Shown here piece by piece: positions 10,746 to 21,979 of a stretch of DNA of 64,000 nucleotides (position 1 is the stretch's first letter; each line of letters begins with the position of its first letter). The position numbers and the translations under genes were made by a program. The DNA lies in assembly GCA_948474755.1 (NCBI GenBank), contig CAOLHI010001833.1:1-64000 (forward strand), written 5' to 3'. This stretch comes from Ctenosaura bakeri (taxonomy: Eukaryota > Chordata > Lepidosauria > Squamata > Iguanidae). Below the pieces are notes generated by a model. It searched no databases and was not told the origin of the DNA. It saw only the letters and a program-made list of their open reading frames with translations.

Positions 10746-11445
10746 TCCAAAGTAAAAACAAAGAGGTGTTTTTAATAGCCTATCTTATGTACCTTTTACA
10801 AATTCTTTTTCTCATATAAGCATTCGGATGACTATTAACAACTTAGTTCAAAGCCCATCCTCCCTGTCTGTCATTTATCAACATTTTCAGATTGTCTTGC
10901 AGGTTACTTTCCATGTTTTCTGATCCATTTATCATGGCAGATGACATATTCAATGAATGTCAAATGCATCAGGTAGTCTTGTCACTTTAAGCAAGGAATG
11001 CAATTAAGGAGTAATTAACAGCTGTTAATCAAGGAGGAGGCTCCTTTCTCACCTATGTGTTAAAACACAGAATGGAATTGGGGACAGGGTCCCAGGAAGA
11101 AGAGTCATTTGTGCTCCTCTTGTTTCCAGGGAATGGAGATCTCAGGACTCTGAGTCCAGCTCAAGAACAGGGAGTTTCTTAACTTCACAGTGAGGGTTTC
11201 ATTATTATTATTATTATTATTTTCATCACAACAATATCTTAAGTCCAGGTCACAATACTGTGACTGCTGAACAAGATGCCACCCTTCTCTTTTTTGGGAT
11301 GAAAAATTGGGAGTTTATGTGCCAGCGCTTTTGGGGTATCTGCGGGGGTCTGAAGGACTGCACTAGAACCCACCCCAAAGGGTTACGTGTAGCCCCAAGA
11401 CTACACAATCTCCAGTCCTGTGGTATGTGATTTCCTTTATATAAC

Positions 11446-11840
11446 CTGCTAGTTTATATACCCAGCGTTGCCCGGAATTTTATTTTCTCATACGTAATAG
11501 AAAGATGTGAGATCCTGTGTCTCTAATTCCCCAAACTGCCTTGTCCAGTACCTGTAACTTTTCCCCATATTCCCCAATCCAATCTATATTCAGAGTTATT
11601 CACATACAGAGGTTGGGTTCCTGAGAGAATACACTGCCCTCCTCCTTGCTGCTAGGCCTCATCTCAATAGCAACCAGCCTATTCAAGATGGGCCCAAGAG
11701 CTCTCTGGCTGAGAATATTAAAGGCTCCTCCCTAAACTGCAAACCCCAAGATTCCATAGAACCTTCTCAGGCAGCCAATCGTATGGGGTCTTCGCCTGAC
11801 ACAGACAAACAGACAGACTTTGACTTTTATATATTATATT
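11446..11840 (+). repeat. CAGCGTTGCCCGG-type repeat, copy 1
   Basis: It starts TATATACCCAGCGTTGCCCGG and ends GACAGACTTTGACTTTTATAT with a TTATATTATTATT tail. It includes CCCAAACTGCCTTGTCCAGTACC and a block resembling the family A MITE right half (CCTAAACTGCAAACCCCAAG). Class unknown. Confidence 0.75.
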
Positions 11841-11934
11841 ATTATGCATTACGCATTTTTGATCAAGAGGCAGTAATTTTAAAAATAAGGTAAACTTTTT
11901 AAGGAACAGGATAAAGAAAGATGACCAGAAATTA

Positions 11935-12062
11935 ATTGAATTGAATGTATTAATTTAATAAATTATTAATTAATCTGATAAATTAGATTAAATCAATTAA
12001 TCTAATCCATTAAATTAATTAATAATTAAATTAATAAATTAAATAATTTTATTTATTTATTT
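11935..12062. repeat. AT-rich low-complexity stretch
   Basis: TTAATTAATAAATTA-type sequence with no coding or structural signal; it follows the CAGCGTTGCCCGG-type repeat. Confidence 0.8.
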
Positions 12063-13180
12063 TTGAGAAGCAGGGAGAGTTTGAAGCACAGGGCTGCAGC
12101 TTTCTGCAGCAGCCCTGTCTCACATCTAATTCTGCTCTGGGAGGAGGAGACGTGCGGATACAAATGTGTGGGAAATTATGCCTAGCAACCTTGTGCCGGA
12201 TCCAAGAGAGGCAATCTGTTGTGTGGGCACCTCCGAAGCAACCCCATCTGCTCTGTTGCAAGGAGACTGGGAAGGGAGGAGACAGAGAAATGCCATGGAA
12301 TAGCTCAAGATCCTCGGTCGCATCTCTTGAAGCATTTGCGTTCTGGCTAAAATTCCACCTCCAGTTGTGTTGCACAGAAGAGGAAAAGATCAGACTAAAT
12401 CCCGTTCAGCACCCTATCAGCCAGTCAGATGCTTCCAGAAAGTGCACAAGCAAAACATCATAGGAATAGACTTTAATGGGCGGCTGTTGTCCATTTGGCA
12501 CACTGTTACTAAACTGGAAACTTTTTAAAAAAATCATATTTATTAATTTTTATGCATGCAAACTAATTCACAACAAGATAAACAACATTCGGAGGGGGGA
12601 GGAAAGAAGAAAAAGAAAATAGCTATACATAATATATATGCCCAACTAAAGCTAAAACTAAGCTAAAAAAATAGACTAAAACTATAACACATTACTAAAA
12701 CACTAATCTATTACCAGAAACACAACCTAACGAATTAGAATGCAAACGAACTTTGACCCCTCCACTGCATAAACTGTAATGAAAAAGAAGAACCAATGAT
12801 TAAAAGGTGTATTATGCTATCATTACAAATCTAACTAAATTCAACTTGCTAAAATTGCAAGTAAGCAAAACCACAAATTATGACGTCATTAGGTTTTTTT
12901 ACTGCTCCGAATCCATGAACAGTTTCCAGTCCTTCAGAAAGTCTTCAGTTGGTTTATCTTTTAAATCCATGTCAGTTTGGCAACTTGAGCAGAATCCGCA
13001 CCCTTAATAACGTATTCTTCCAGTGCCAGCGTGCTAAATCTGGAATTTCATCACTATGTTGTTATCATATTGTGTCAAGTCTCACACTAAGAGCAAGCTT
13101 GGGTAGGGAGTTCCAACAAAAATAAAACCACTAGGAAATGGGAGAAGAACCTCAAGCTTTGAAAAAAGCCCTTTTTATAA
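12063..13180. other. Intronic sequence, nothing recognised
   Basis: Frames at 12049-12463 on both strands are short and unlike known proteins. 12530-12800 is A-rich and may be an old retroelement tail on the minus strand. Confidence 0.4.
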
Positions 13181-13185
13181 ATAAA

Positions 13186-13615
13186 CTAGCATATATACCC
13201 AGCAATGCCTGGGATTTTATTTTATCATACATAATACTTATTAGAAAGATTTGAGATCCTGTGTCTCTAATTCCCCAAACTGTCTTGTCCAGTGCCCGTA
13301 ACTTTTCCCCATATTCCCCAATCCAATCTGTATTCAGAGTTATTAACGTACAGAGGTTAGGTTCCTGAGGGAATACACTGCCCTCCTCCTTGCTGCTAGG
13401 CCCCATCTCCATAGCAACTGGCCAATTCAAGACAGTCACAGTTGACCAAGGCCCAGGAGCAATCTGGCTGGGAATACTCAAGGCTCCTCCCTAAACTGCA
13501 AACCCCAGGATTCCATAGAATCTTCTTAGGCAGCCAATCGTATGAGTTCTTTATCTGACACAGACAGACAAACAAACTTTGACTTTTATATTTTAAATAA
13601 ATAGATAAATAAATA
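13186..13615 (+). repeat. CAGCGTTGCCCGG-type repeat, copy 2
   Basis: Same layout: TATATACCCAGCAATGCCTGG, CCCCAAACTGTCTTGTCCAG, a MITE-like CCTAAACTGCAAACCCCAGG block and CAAACTTTGACTTTTATATT, then an AAATAAATAGATAAATAAAT tail. Confidence 0.75.
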
Positions 13616-13660
13616 AATGCCCCCCACCCCCCGCAAAAGGATGAACCACTAACAACTTTG

Positions 13661-13806
13661 GCCATTTCCACATTACACAAATATAACGGCGTGATGTCAC
13701 TTTAACTGACATAGCACCATCCTATAGAATCCTGAAATTTATAGTTATCTGGAGTACTTAGAATTCTCTTCCAGAATGCTGTTGTGCTGTAATACCAGGA
13801 ATTCTA
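13661..13806. mobile_element. Partial A'-type MITE
   Basis: The left end GGCCATTTCCACATTACAC leads into ACTTTAACTGACATAG and TATAGAATCCTG. The right half is cut short by a family B MITE starting at 13808. Confidence 0.5.
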
Positions 13807-13807
13807 A

Positions 13808-14110
13808 GGACCTTTTCACAGGGCATTTTCAATGTGAAAAAGGGCCTGGAGCATCACGTGATTTTGAGGAGTGATCCGCATGATGCACTCACAATCGCGT
13901 GATGCTCCAGGGGCCGGCAGGCACCGATTGTGCACCTTTTCATTTTCAGTTAGAAGCCAAAAATGGTGCATGATTGCGCATTGCTCCCAGGTCCTGCATG
14001 CACTTACCTGGTGTGCGGAGCCTACGGAGCCACGCCGGTCATGCTTCCTGCCCCAGCGCAGCCTGGGAAGGTCCCAGGCTGCACTGCGGAAGGAAGAGGT
14101 GAGGCTGTAA
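13808..14110 (-). mobile_element. CpG-rich MITE, family B, 3'-truncated
   Basis: The left end is GGACCTTTTCACAGGGC and the body has GGAGCATCACGTGATTTTG, TTTTCAGTTAGAAGCC and CTGCACTGCGGAAGGAAG. It stops at about 14110 with no right terminus. Confidence 0.75.
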
Positions 14111-14444
14111 CAGTCATATTTAGCAAATCAGTTTTTGTCCCTAACATGTCTAAGCTCTGCGAGCGTATCTGTGTATGTCAGTGGTGATTTCAGATGGCTA
14201 GTCTGGAAACAAAATAAAGTAGTAGGAATGTGGGTTGGTAATGATGAAGATGATGAATGGATAGTCTACCTTTTCCCCATTTCTGGGAATCAAGCTTCTT
14301 TAAAACAAATTTTAAAAACGCAAGTAAATGCAAGTAAAAATTCACATCATTAAAATATAACAAATTAAAACATTTAAAATCAATGACTTTACCTCTTTAA
14401 GATCCCCACCGATTTCTTTTTCTACATTTAGCGTCTAGGACTAT

Positions 14445-14568
14445 GGCCATTTCCGCACTAGCCTGTTATAGCGCGATGATTCCACTTTCAACATCCTCTG
14501 GAATCCTGGGGTTGAAAGTGGTTGAAAGTGGAATCATCGTGCTATAACAGGCTAGTGCGGAAATGGTC
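14445..14568. mobile_element. Hairpin MITE, family A, short, TSD TAT
   Basis: 124 bp, the shortest clear copy: GGCCATTTCCGCACTAGCCTG mirrored by CAGGCTAGTGCGGAAATGGTC, flanked by TAT (14442-14444, 14569-14571). Much of the central CAGTTT...GGGAGG sequence is missing. Confidence 0.9.
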
Positions 14569-14569
14569 T

Positions 14570-15390
14570 ATGACACAGAATCTGGGGACTTCCAGAAGTT
14601 GTTGGACTCTAACACTCATCAGCCCCAGCCTGATCAGGACTGTTAAGAGCCCAAGTCCAAGACACATGTTCCCCACCAATGCTCTAAACAGTTTCTTTTG
14701 CCACATCTTCCTTACTGGAGCCGGAAAAACACAGTTCTTTTACATTCTTTGGTGCTGTGGCACATTGAAAAAGTTTGTTATGAAAGAAGAAACCTTGATT
14801 TGTTTTTTTAAACACACAATGTGTCCACTCAGCGCACCTCATGCTCTTTATGAACATTTCTTTATGAACATTTTTCTCTCACGTGCCAAGTTCTTCAGGG
14901 TTCAGCTTTTCCCATCTAAGCCTCATCTCCATAACAACCACTGTGAGATGAAGAAAGCACCCCGAAGCCCTCTTAACAGAGAAAAAAAAAGCCCACATTG
15001 AATATGTGCAGCTCATTCTTTTCTGTCTTTAAAGAGCCACAGCAATTGCACATAAATATTGCAGTTGCTCTGTGGTTTCTTCAGGCCCTGCAGAAGTTTA
15101 AGCGTCCAGTTTTTTCAAGTCAAATAGAAAAGCTGAGGTGGGAAGAGAATGAAAAAGATAGCTAGCTGTCACTGGGCCACTGATATATCTAGGTCTGTAT
15201 TGCATACTTTCCAACATCTCACAAATGAAAAATGGGAGACATATGGCCAAGCAGCCTCACAGTGTGCTCGGGATGGCAAAAGATGTTAAGGAAGAGGAAC
15301 AGATGAGCTAAGAGACGGTGCGGCAGTTTGCTGTTGCCTGAGTCTACAGGGAAGGTCGAAATTCTGCCTGCTCCTTTCCTCTTTTTCCAG
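14570..15390. other. Intronic sequence, nothing recognised
   Basis: One open frame of 159 codons (14522-15001) begins inside a MITE and has no family resemblance, so I treat it as chance. No repeat copies are found. Confidence 0.45.
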
Positions 15391-15393
15391 CAA

Positions 15394-15824
15394 GGCCCTT
15401 TTCGCACCTTACCTTCGTTGCGGCAGTGGGGAGCGGCACTCATGCGAGCAGCCATTTGCACGAGCCGCTCATGGCAGCCCTTCTGCCTCCCGCATTGGCT
15501 TGCTGGTTGCGCTATTGTCGCACTAGCGCCCCGCCCCTTCCTTTCGCAGCACAGTCTGGGAGCTGTAGGCTGCGCTGGGGGAAGGAAGCGCCACCAGGCT
15601 GGCTTGTTCGGCACACCGCACGCAGGTAAGTGCGCGAGGGCCCCGCAAGCATTGCACGACCCACAGTATTTTCAGCTTAGAGCCGAAAATAAGAAACTGC
15701 ACACGTGTCCCACTTTAGGCTCCTGAGCATCACATGAGTGGGAGTGTGTTGTACGGACCGACGCTCCCATTTACACGATGCTCAAGGGGCCCCCGTGCAA
15801 AAAAAACTGCATGCAAAAATGGTC
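15394..15824 (+). mobile_element. CpG-rich MITE, family B, TSD CAA
   Basis: 431 bp, GGCCCTTTTCGCACCTTACC to TGCATGCAAAAATGGTC, flanked by CAA (15391-15393, 15825-15827). Its orientation is opposite to the 8758 and 9616 copies. Confidence 0.9.
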
Positions 15825-15837
15825 CAAGTTACCAGAG

Positions 15838-16037
15838 GGCCTTTCCGAACTACACTGTTATAGTGCTATTATTCCACTTTCAACATCCTGTGGAATCCTG
15901 GGGTTCACAGTTTATGGATGGCATTTAGATTTCTCAGCCAGAGAGCTCTTTAGCTTCAGGAAACTACAAACCCCAGGATTCCACAAGATGTTGAAAGTGG
16001 AATAATAGCACCCTAACAAGGTAGTGCAGAAATGGCT
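15838..16037. mobile_element. Hairpin MITE, family A, long form
   Basis: The left end GGCCTTTCCGAACTACACTG pairs with AAGGTAGTGCAGAAATGGC. The centre contains CAGCCAGAGAGCTCTTTAGC. It lies 13 bp after a family B MITE. Confidence 0.8.
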
Positions 16038-16351
16038 CTAGTCTCCAGGAGCTGTCATTAAGAATCTCGTAGGCAGAGCTGGAGTCACGCTGTACAAATG
16101 AAAGCCAATGGAAATTTTTCCATCTCCCAATGGAATTGTAGACAACCTGGCCGTGGCTTCTCCTCCTTGTCCTCTCCTGATACAGGATCCTGGCCCTTAT
16201 TTCCTAATGGAAGGGAAACCCAAACCACCACTCATGCAGGTCGTTAGAGGAGATGCACCCACGGCAAGAGGGGTTACTGTCCAGAGCATCACAGAACAGC
16301 ACGGATCCATGGCCTGGAAGTGACTGTGCTATCCATCTTTCAAGAGACACA

Positions 16352-17430
16352 GGCCATTTCCGCCCTACACTCTTATAGCACGATTATTCCACTTTCAACC
16401 TCCTGTGGAATCCTGGGGTTTGCAGTTCAGGGAGAGGCATTTAGAATTCCCAGCTGTTACCCTGTATGTCGGGGGTCCCGGGAGGGGCGCCCAAATAACC
16501 AAATAAAAGCACAAGTTGGGGGAATTAAGCTTGAGCACTCTCTTAAGCTAGCGAGAGGCAGGGTAACTTCAGCTAGGATCCTTTACCCAATGTATACAGC
16601 GTCGGGTCAGAGAGCGACTAGACAAGCTTTAAAGTAACAAATGATATTTTTATTAAGAACAGGCAACACAAAAGACACGACAAATACTAGCTAACTTAGA
16701 AACAGAAATGGAGAGTTTCAAGAGATGGGTAATACGACACCTGGTCTTGTAGTCCTGGAGGGAAAGACAGGGTTCCGGGAGAGAAAGCTCAACGGGGTTC
16801 GCTGAGGGGAGTTCCCTTAGACAGCCGGCAGCAAGGCAGGATGGAAGTCCAAAGTAGTCTGAGGAAGTCCCAAAAGTGGGGACCTTTTATAGGGTGGATA
16901 TTACCTACAGGCTATGCTATGCTCGTTGAGAACAAAGGAGATTTGGAGCTGGACAAAGGAGTTGGGAAAGGTCAGGTTTTGCAGGATGAGCTTAGCGCTG
17001 GATGACAATACTATGGCCAGTATGTAAACGGCCTGACATAAAGGAATGGCTCGGCTCTTGGCCGGGCATCTTTGTAGGGATTCGTGCTGAGCAAGTCTGG
17101 TTTGCAAGAGGGTTTTTCCCTGAAGCATCGGAGAGGCTTAAGTTGCCTGCCTAAATGGGGTCTGGAATGTACAACCATTAATGGCCGTGCCCAATACGTG
17201 CTTGTCCGGGGGACCTCTGCAAACACGTGGAGAAGGGTGGCAGAGAAAGGTCAAGCAAAGGCCAAATTATTTGATATCAAAAGGATATCTAGTGCTCTCA
17301 CCTGACATATCATAACTGTGATAACACAGCCAGAGAGCTCTTTGGCCTCCGGAAACTACAAACCCTAGGATTGCACAGGAGATTGAAAATGGAATAATAG
17401 CACTGTAACAGTGTAGTGCGGAAAATGCCT
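16352..17430. mobile_element. Hairpin MITE, family A, split by a solo LTR
   Basis: The left half is 16352-16454 (GGCCATTTCCGCCCTACACTC) and the right half 17327-17430 (CAGCCAGAGAGCTCTTTGGC to GTAGTGCGGAAAATGCC). Removing the LTR at 16455-17326 and one CAGC copy restores a normal long-form MITE, so the LTR is younger. Confidence 0.85.
16455..17326 (-). mobile_element. Solo LTR, 872 bp, TSD CAGC
   Basis: TGTTACCCTGT to GTGATAACA, flanked by CAGC (16451-16454, 17327-17330). Read on the minus strand it has a TATAAAAGG box (complement near 16885) and, downstream, AATAAA (complement near 16650), the normal LTR order. It shares most of its length with 38034-38885. No internal gene region is present, so it is a solo LTR. 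The retroelement class is not determined. Confidence 0.85.
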
Positions 17431-17934
17431 TATCTGGAGAGCTTCAGGGAAGACTCATCATGTGACAGACAACAGATGTGCCAGAGAGGCTAATATATGC
17501 CTTCTCTTCCTTTTTTTTCTTGACTCTTTTTCCAAAATGGTTTCAATTTCTCACTTAGAGTGAATCAGCAGAGAGAGTTTGCAATAATGAAGAGGAAAAA
17601 CCTGCATTTTGCTGGTCTCCAAGGGCAGAAATGAATTCATTATAGGTCTGACCTCATCTTTCCTCCCACAACGGCAGAAGTTTCTTGCTCAGGGAAAGCC
17701 TAACATGTCATTTCTTCTGCTGCTTTTTTAAAAAACTGCACACATTCTCCCTTCCTTTGTCCAAAATGATGCACACAAAATGTTTCTATCCAGAATAAAG
17801 TTTTGTGGTAACACACACCTGATAAATGCCTTACCTAGTGCAGGGTAGATATCTAACTAACTATGCTAAGGACCTTGAACTGAAATCTTTTTTCATATTA
17901 ATCTTTCCTTAATGCATGAATTAAGACCAAGCAA

Positions 17935-18045
17935 TAGTTCCTTATTCTATTTATTCATCTATTTAATTAACTGATATCCCATCTTTCTCCCAATAAAACC
18001 CCCAAGGAGGCTTACAGTGTAGGTTAAAACAAAATACAGCAAAAG
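17935..18045 (-). mobile_element. LINE (CR1/L2-type) 3' end fragment
   Basis: TATCCCATCTTTCTCCCAAT and CCAAGGAGGCTTACAGTG are the complement of the typical GCCTTGAG...GGGAGAAAGG...GGGATA LINE end. Confidence 0.55.
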
Positions 18046-18394
18046 GAATTTATAATGCGAATATTTTTTTTAATTTTTTTTATTTAAAACCAGTAATTTA
18101 AGCAGGCTTGAAGAGCACTGAAAAATGTAATAAAATGTAACACTACAGCACAACCCTTATAAGCCTCTTCTGCAACAACAGCTATTTCTGAGCCTTGCAA
18201 TCAATCCCCCTCTGGATTTTAGTCTGACCTTTGAGGAAGTTCTCTCAAGATGCTGAAGCTTTTTGGGGAATGGACTGAAGAGTTCCTTCAAAGTTCATAT
18301 AAAACCTAAGAGAATTCACCATCCCACTGGCATGGCAGCCTCCAGCTGCCACTAGAACCTTGAAAATGCTGTTGTCCTATGAAGGAAGCAAAGT

Positions 18395-18560
18395 CATCTG
18401 CAAAGGAATCCTGGGATCTGTAGTTCGGGGGGGCACTATTGCTCTCTAGCTGAGAATTCCAAATCCTCTCTCTCTAAACTGCAAATCCTAGGATTCCATA
18501 GGATGGAATGATATCAGTCGAAGTGACATCATATTGCTATAATGTGAATAGCATGAAAAG
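18395..18560. mobile_element. Decayed A'-type MITE
   Basis: It contains GGAATCCTGGGATCTGTAGTTCGG and ACTGCAAATCCTAGGATTCCATAGGATGG facing each other, with weak outer arms. Confidence 0.5.
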
Positions 18561-18585
18561 GCTCCATTTTGCACATTGCACATTA

Positions 18586-19252
18586 GAATCATAGAATCAT
18601 AGAAGTGTAGAGTTGGAAGAGACCCCAGGGGCCATCCAGTCCAACCCCCTGCCATGCAGGAACACCCTCAAAGCAACCCCGACAGATGGCCATCAAGCCT
18701 CTGCTTAAAAACCTCTAAGAAAGGAGACTCCACCACACTCCATGGAGGCAGCATATTCCACTACCGGACAGCCCTGACTGTCAGGAAGTTCTTCCTGAGG
18801 TTCAGGTGGAATCTCCTTTCCTGCAGCTTGAATCCATTGCTCCTTGTCCTGGTCTCTGGAGCAGCAGAAAACAAGCCCTCTCCCTCCTCTACACGGCATT
18901 CCTTCAGATATTTAAACATGGCTCTCCTGTCCCCTCTTAACCTTCTCTTCTGCAGACTAAACATACGCAGCTCTCTAAGTCTATCCTCATAGGGCTTCAT
19001 GGCTTCCAGGCCCCTCACCATTTTGGTCGCCCTCCTCTCGACTTGCTCCAGCTTGACCATGTCTTTCTTGAACTGGGGTGCCTAGAACTGGACACAGTAT
19101 TCAAGATGGGGTCTAACCAAAGCAGAGTAGAGTGGTACCAGTACCTCCCTTGATCTAGACACCAGACTCCTATTGATACAGCCGAGAATTGCATTGGCTT
19201 TCTTGGCTGCCGCATCACACTGCTGACTCGTGTTCAGCTTGTGGTCATTGAG
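18586..19252 (-). mobile_element. CR1 LINE, 5'-truncated copy
   Basis: On the minus strand it encodes the end of CR1 ORF2 ([20 protein letters not shown], then [20 protein letters not shown]) and ends with the CR1 terminal motif ATGATTCT repeated (18586-18610). Frames are broken by mutations. It lies in the 17-kb CRHR2 intron. Confidence 0.92.
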
Positions 19253-19835
19253 TGGTACAAAGTTGCCATCCCACGCAAGGGTTATGCAGCAGAAGCAACG
19301 TGTAATCCTGCATGTAGAGATTCACATTATGCAACCCTGATGCAGGGCCAGTCAAAGAAATGCTAGTGTTGAGATCTAGCACTACATAGAAATGTTGTGT
19401 GTTACACGTATAAAGTCTGAAAGAACAGTGTGTAAATGCGGAGTCTTCATTTCTTAACAAATTGAAAATATTTCGGAGAGCACTGCTAGAGCCGAATAAA
19501 ATTGCTTTGGGGGACAGGCAGTTGATAAGACCTGATTGCCGATAATTTTCTTCCTTCAATACTTTCTTGGCTCAGGACTGGAAGGTGCGGGACTTAATTT
19601 TGTCTGAACATTGTGCTCCTAAATTGAAACCTGCCTTATAACTGTAGAAAATGGAATATTTAAGGAACAGGTCTCGGGGAAAGAGATCTATTGAATTCCA
19701 CTCTTTTTCTGTTATTGCAACTTGTACCGAAGATACTTTTTTGGATCATACACATTTTGATTGTTTAGCCGTGTTTTCTACATTTGTTGTTGTTGTTGCT
19801 GCTGACCGCTTCCCTTTTCTCATTTTCTTTGGCAG

Positions 19836-19921
19836 ATAAATTTTGTTTTTCTATTTAACATAGTTAGGATTTTAATGACGAAACTGAGAGCCTCGACCAC
19901 TTCAGAAACAATACAGTACAG
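19836..19921 (+). CDS. CRHR2: CRHR2 exon: TM5 and intracellular loop 3
   Basis: It follows a 17.1-kb intron. The acceptor is TTTGGCAG ending at 19835 and the donor is GTAAGT at 19922. It reads [17 protein letters not shown], then [11 protein letters not shown], and ends with two bases of an Arg codon. This is the inner half of TM5 and the third intracellular loop, where class B receptors contact the G protein. The segment is almost invariant between CRHR1 and CRHR2. Val in INFVFLF (rather than Ile) fits CRHR2. At 86 nt its phases match both flanking exons. Confidence 0.97.
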
Positions 19922-19964
19922 GTAAGTTGATAATTTCTTTCTGATTATTTCTTTCTCAACATTT

Positions 19965-20205
19965 ATTTTTATTTATTATTTTATTTATTTATTTATTTGT
20001 ATCCCACCTCTCCATATGGATCGAGGCGGTGAACAACTTACAAATAGCATGTATTTCGATACATTTCTATACATGCCCCCAACAAGCTGGGTACTCATTT
20101 TACCGACCTGCAAAAGGATGGAAGGCTGAGTCAACCTTGGAGCCCGGCAGGATTGAACTCACAACCTTGTGGCTTGCAGTACTGGCATTGAACCACTGCG
20201 CCACC
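19965..20205 (-). mobile_element. tRNA-derived squamate SINE
   Basis: The minus strand has GGTGGCGCAGTGGTTC (A box), GAGTTCAATCCTGCC (B box), a conserved TTGACTCAGCCTTCCATCC body, and GGAGAGGTGGGATAC followed by an AAATAAAT tail. It starts 44 bp after the CRHR2 exon at 19836-19921. Confidence 0.88.
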
Positions 20206-20214
20206 ATTTCTATA

Positions 20215-20360
20215 ATGCCTTTTCTTTTTAAAAATACAGTGCAGAAGAGACTGTTTCCTGTGCAGAAAACATTTTTCCCGTGTTTTAAAAAAAAATGGCT
20301 GTTGCGCAGAAAAATCACATGTAGTTCTGTGCAAAATAATTCCTCTAAAAGAATTTGCAA
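20215..20360 (-). repeat. CTGTGCAGAA-motif repeat, short copy
   Basis: It has GTGCAGAAGAGACTG, CCTGTGCAGAAAAC and TCTGTGCAAAATAATTCC blocks next to a tRNA-derived SINE. Strand is inferred from block order and is uncertain. Confidence 0.45.
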
Positions 20361-20593
20361 ACTCTAAATACCATTGTTTTTTTTTAAAAAAATTAAAAAA
20401 TCATATTGATCCATTCTCACTGGGAAGGGCATAATGCAAAAAAATATATATTACTTCTGCATAGTGACTGGGGAGTTTAGCTGTAGCTGAGTTGTAGCCT
20501 TCAAAGCTTTAGATGCACAGTGTTCTAGATCAGCATTTCTTAACCTGTGGTCCATGGAAGAAGAAGAAATGTTATGAGCTTTTACAGTTAAAA

Positions 20594-20647
20594 TAGGACG
20601 GAAGGACGGAAGGATGGAAGGAAGGACGGAAGGACAGAAGGATGGAG
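20594..20647. repeat. GGAAGGAC/GGATGGAA simple repeat
   Basis: Purine-rich 4-mer units (GGAC, GGAA, GGAT, AGAA) alternate for about 54 bp. Confidence 0.85.
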
Positions 20648-20937
20648 GATATTTAAGACATTTTTATCTTAAAAATATATACAGAAAACATTTGGAAAGC
20701 AGAGAGTCAGAACCAGAATATAAATTTTAGCTGCTAAGGCTGCTAAATGAAATACGGCACCAGCTTTCTCATTAGTTAACTAATTAAAATTAACAGGTAA
20801 TATTAGGCCATGGCTCACTGTTAAGGTATTCTTATTTCTATGGTGATGATGGAAGGAATCATTCCAGTAAATATACTGTGTTCAAGTCTGTCTCGGTAAT
20901 AATGGGTGGAAGATCAGACTCAGATTTCTCCATCTGA

Positions 20938-21117
20938 GGCCATTTCCGCACTACACTGTTATAGCGCGATGATTCCACTTTCAACATCCTCTGGAATCCT
21001 GAGGTTTGCAGTTTCGGGAGGGGCCAGCCGGCCCTTCCCGAAACTGCAAACCCCAGGATTCCATAGGATGTTGAAAGTGGAATCATCCCGCTATAACAGT
21101 GTAGTGCGGAAATGCCC
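20938..21117. mobile_element. Hairpin MITE, family A, just upstream of a CRHR2 exon
   Basis: 180 bp, GGCCATTTCCGCACTACACTG to CAGTGTAGTGCGGAAATGCCC, with flanks TGA/CGA (one mismatch). Each arm is about 80 bp and nearly perfect. It ends 74 bp before the exon at 21192, so the branch-point region lies between them. Confidence 0.9.
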
Positions 21118-21191
21118 CGAGTTGTGACAAGCCATCCTTCAGCAGTACTTGTTCTTCATGGCCATCTTCTCCTTCTGTCTTTCCTCGACAG

Positions 21192-21327
21192 GAAGGCTGT
21201 CAAAGCAACCTTAGTTCTTCTGCCTCTTCTGGGGATTACCTACATGCTCTTCTTCGTCAACCCCGGGGAAGATGATATTTCCCAGATATTTTTCATCTAC
21301 TTCAATTCTTTCCTGCAGTCTTTTCAG
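21192..21327 (+). CDS. CRHR2: CRHR2 exon: TM6, extracellular loop 3, TM7
   Basis: The acceptor CTCGACAG ends at 21191 and the donor is GTAGGA at 21328. The first base completes the split Arg, followed by 45 codons: [20 protein letters not shown], then [20 protein letters not shown] and LQSFQ. The Leu-Leu-Pro-Leu-Leu-Gly core of TM6 and the Asn-Pro-Gly-Glu-Asp ECL3 block are CRH-receptor signatures. Asp-Asp-Ile-Ser-Gln and Leu-Gln-Ser-Phe-Gln point to CRHR2 (CRHR1 has Glu-Val-Ser-Arg and Leu-Glu-Ser-Phe-Gln in my recollection). A palindromic MITE ends only 74 bp upstream of the exon. Confidence 0.97.
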
Positions 21328-21446
21328 GTAGGAGATGACAATGGAATGTTCTTTGCATTCAAAATTTTCCAAGTATATTTTCCTCTTTCTCTTGAAGAAG
21401 AAAGAATGACATCATACCATTTTTTCCTTTCTTCTTCTCTTTCTAG

Positions 21447-21488
21447 GGTTTTTTTGTGTCTGTGTTTTACTGCTTCTTAAACGGTGAG
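21447..21488 (+). CDS. CRHR2: CRHR2 exon: end of TM7 (42 nt micro-exon)
   Basis: This in-frame 42-nt exon is separated from the previous one by a 119-bp intron. The acceptor is TTTCTAG ending at 21446 and the donor is GTAAGT at 21489. It encodes [14 protein letters not shown]: the class B Gly-Phe-Phe-Val-Ser-Val TM7 motif and the Tyr-Cys-Phe-Leu-Asn-Gly-Glu start of helix 8. Asn-Gly-Glu, not Asn-Ser-Glu, favours CRHR2 over CRHR1. Because it is a multiple of three, skipping it would keep frame but truncate TM7; family members are reported to skip the equivalent exon. Confidence 0.95.
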
Positions 21489-21979
21489 GTAAGTTGCACT
21501 GTCACTCTGTGCTTGTCTGCACAGTCAATCAGCCAAAAGCAAATGGGTTTTAAGAAAAAGAAAAATGCTGTCGTTCCTAAAATAATAAGTGTTGTTCAGA
21601 TTTATTTATTCTCCCAGTCACCTTCTAAAGAGTTATTTCCATTTTACATTAGGGGGACTAAGGTGAGGTCATAGGATGCAATCATGATGCCGTCATAGGC
21701 ACAACTGTGGTCCAGTGTCCAAATGCTAGGTTCAGCCAGAGTAAGCCCATGGTATCAGAGAAATTTAAATAAGTTTTGTGTTACCAAGTTCTCATTGATC
21801 CAGTGAGTGTTCCCTGGGTAGGACTGACAATTGGGTTTCAGCTACAGGGCCATTCTATTTTAGAGATGAGAGAAATATTAACTATGATCTTTCTTTCTGC
21901 TTGAGGAATATAATATTCCATGAGCCTACATCCATGGGGTTCCCCTCCCTTGCAAGCAGGGATGGAATTATTCACTAAG

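Noticed and set aside
14522..15001. 159-codon plus-strand frame
   Set aside because: The start codon is just inside the right arm of a MITE, and the protein has no family resemblance or splice support.
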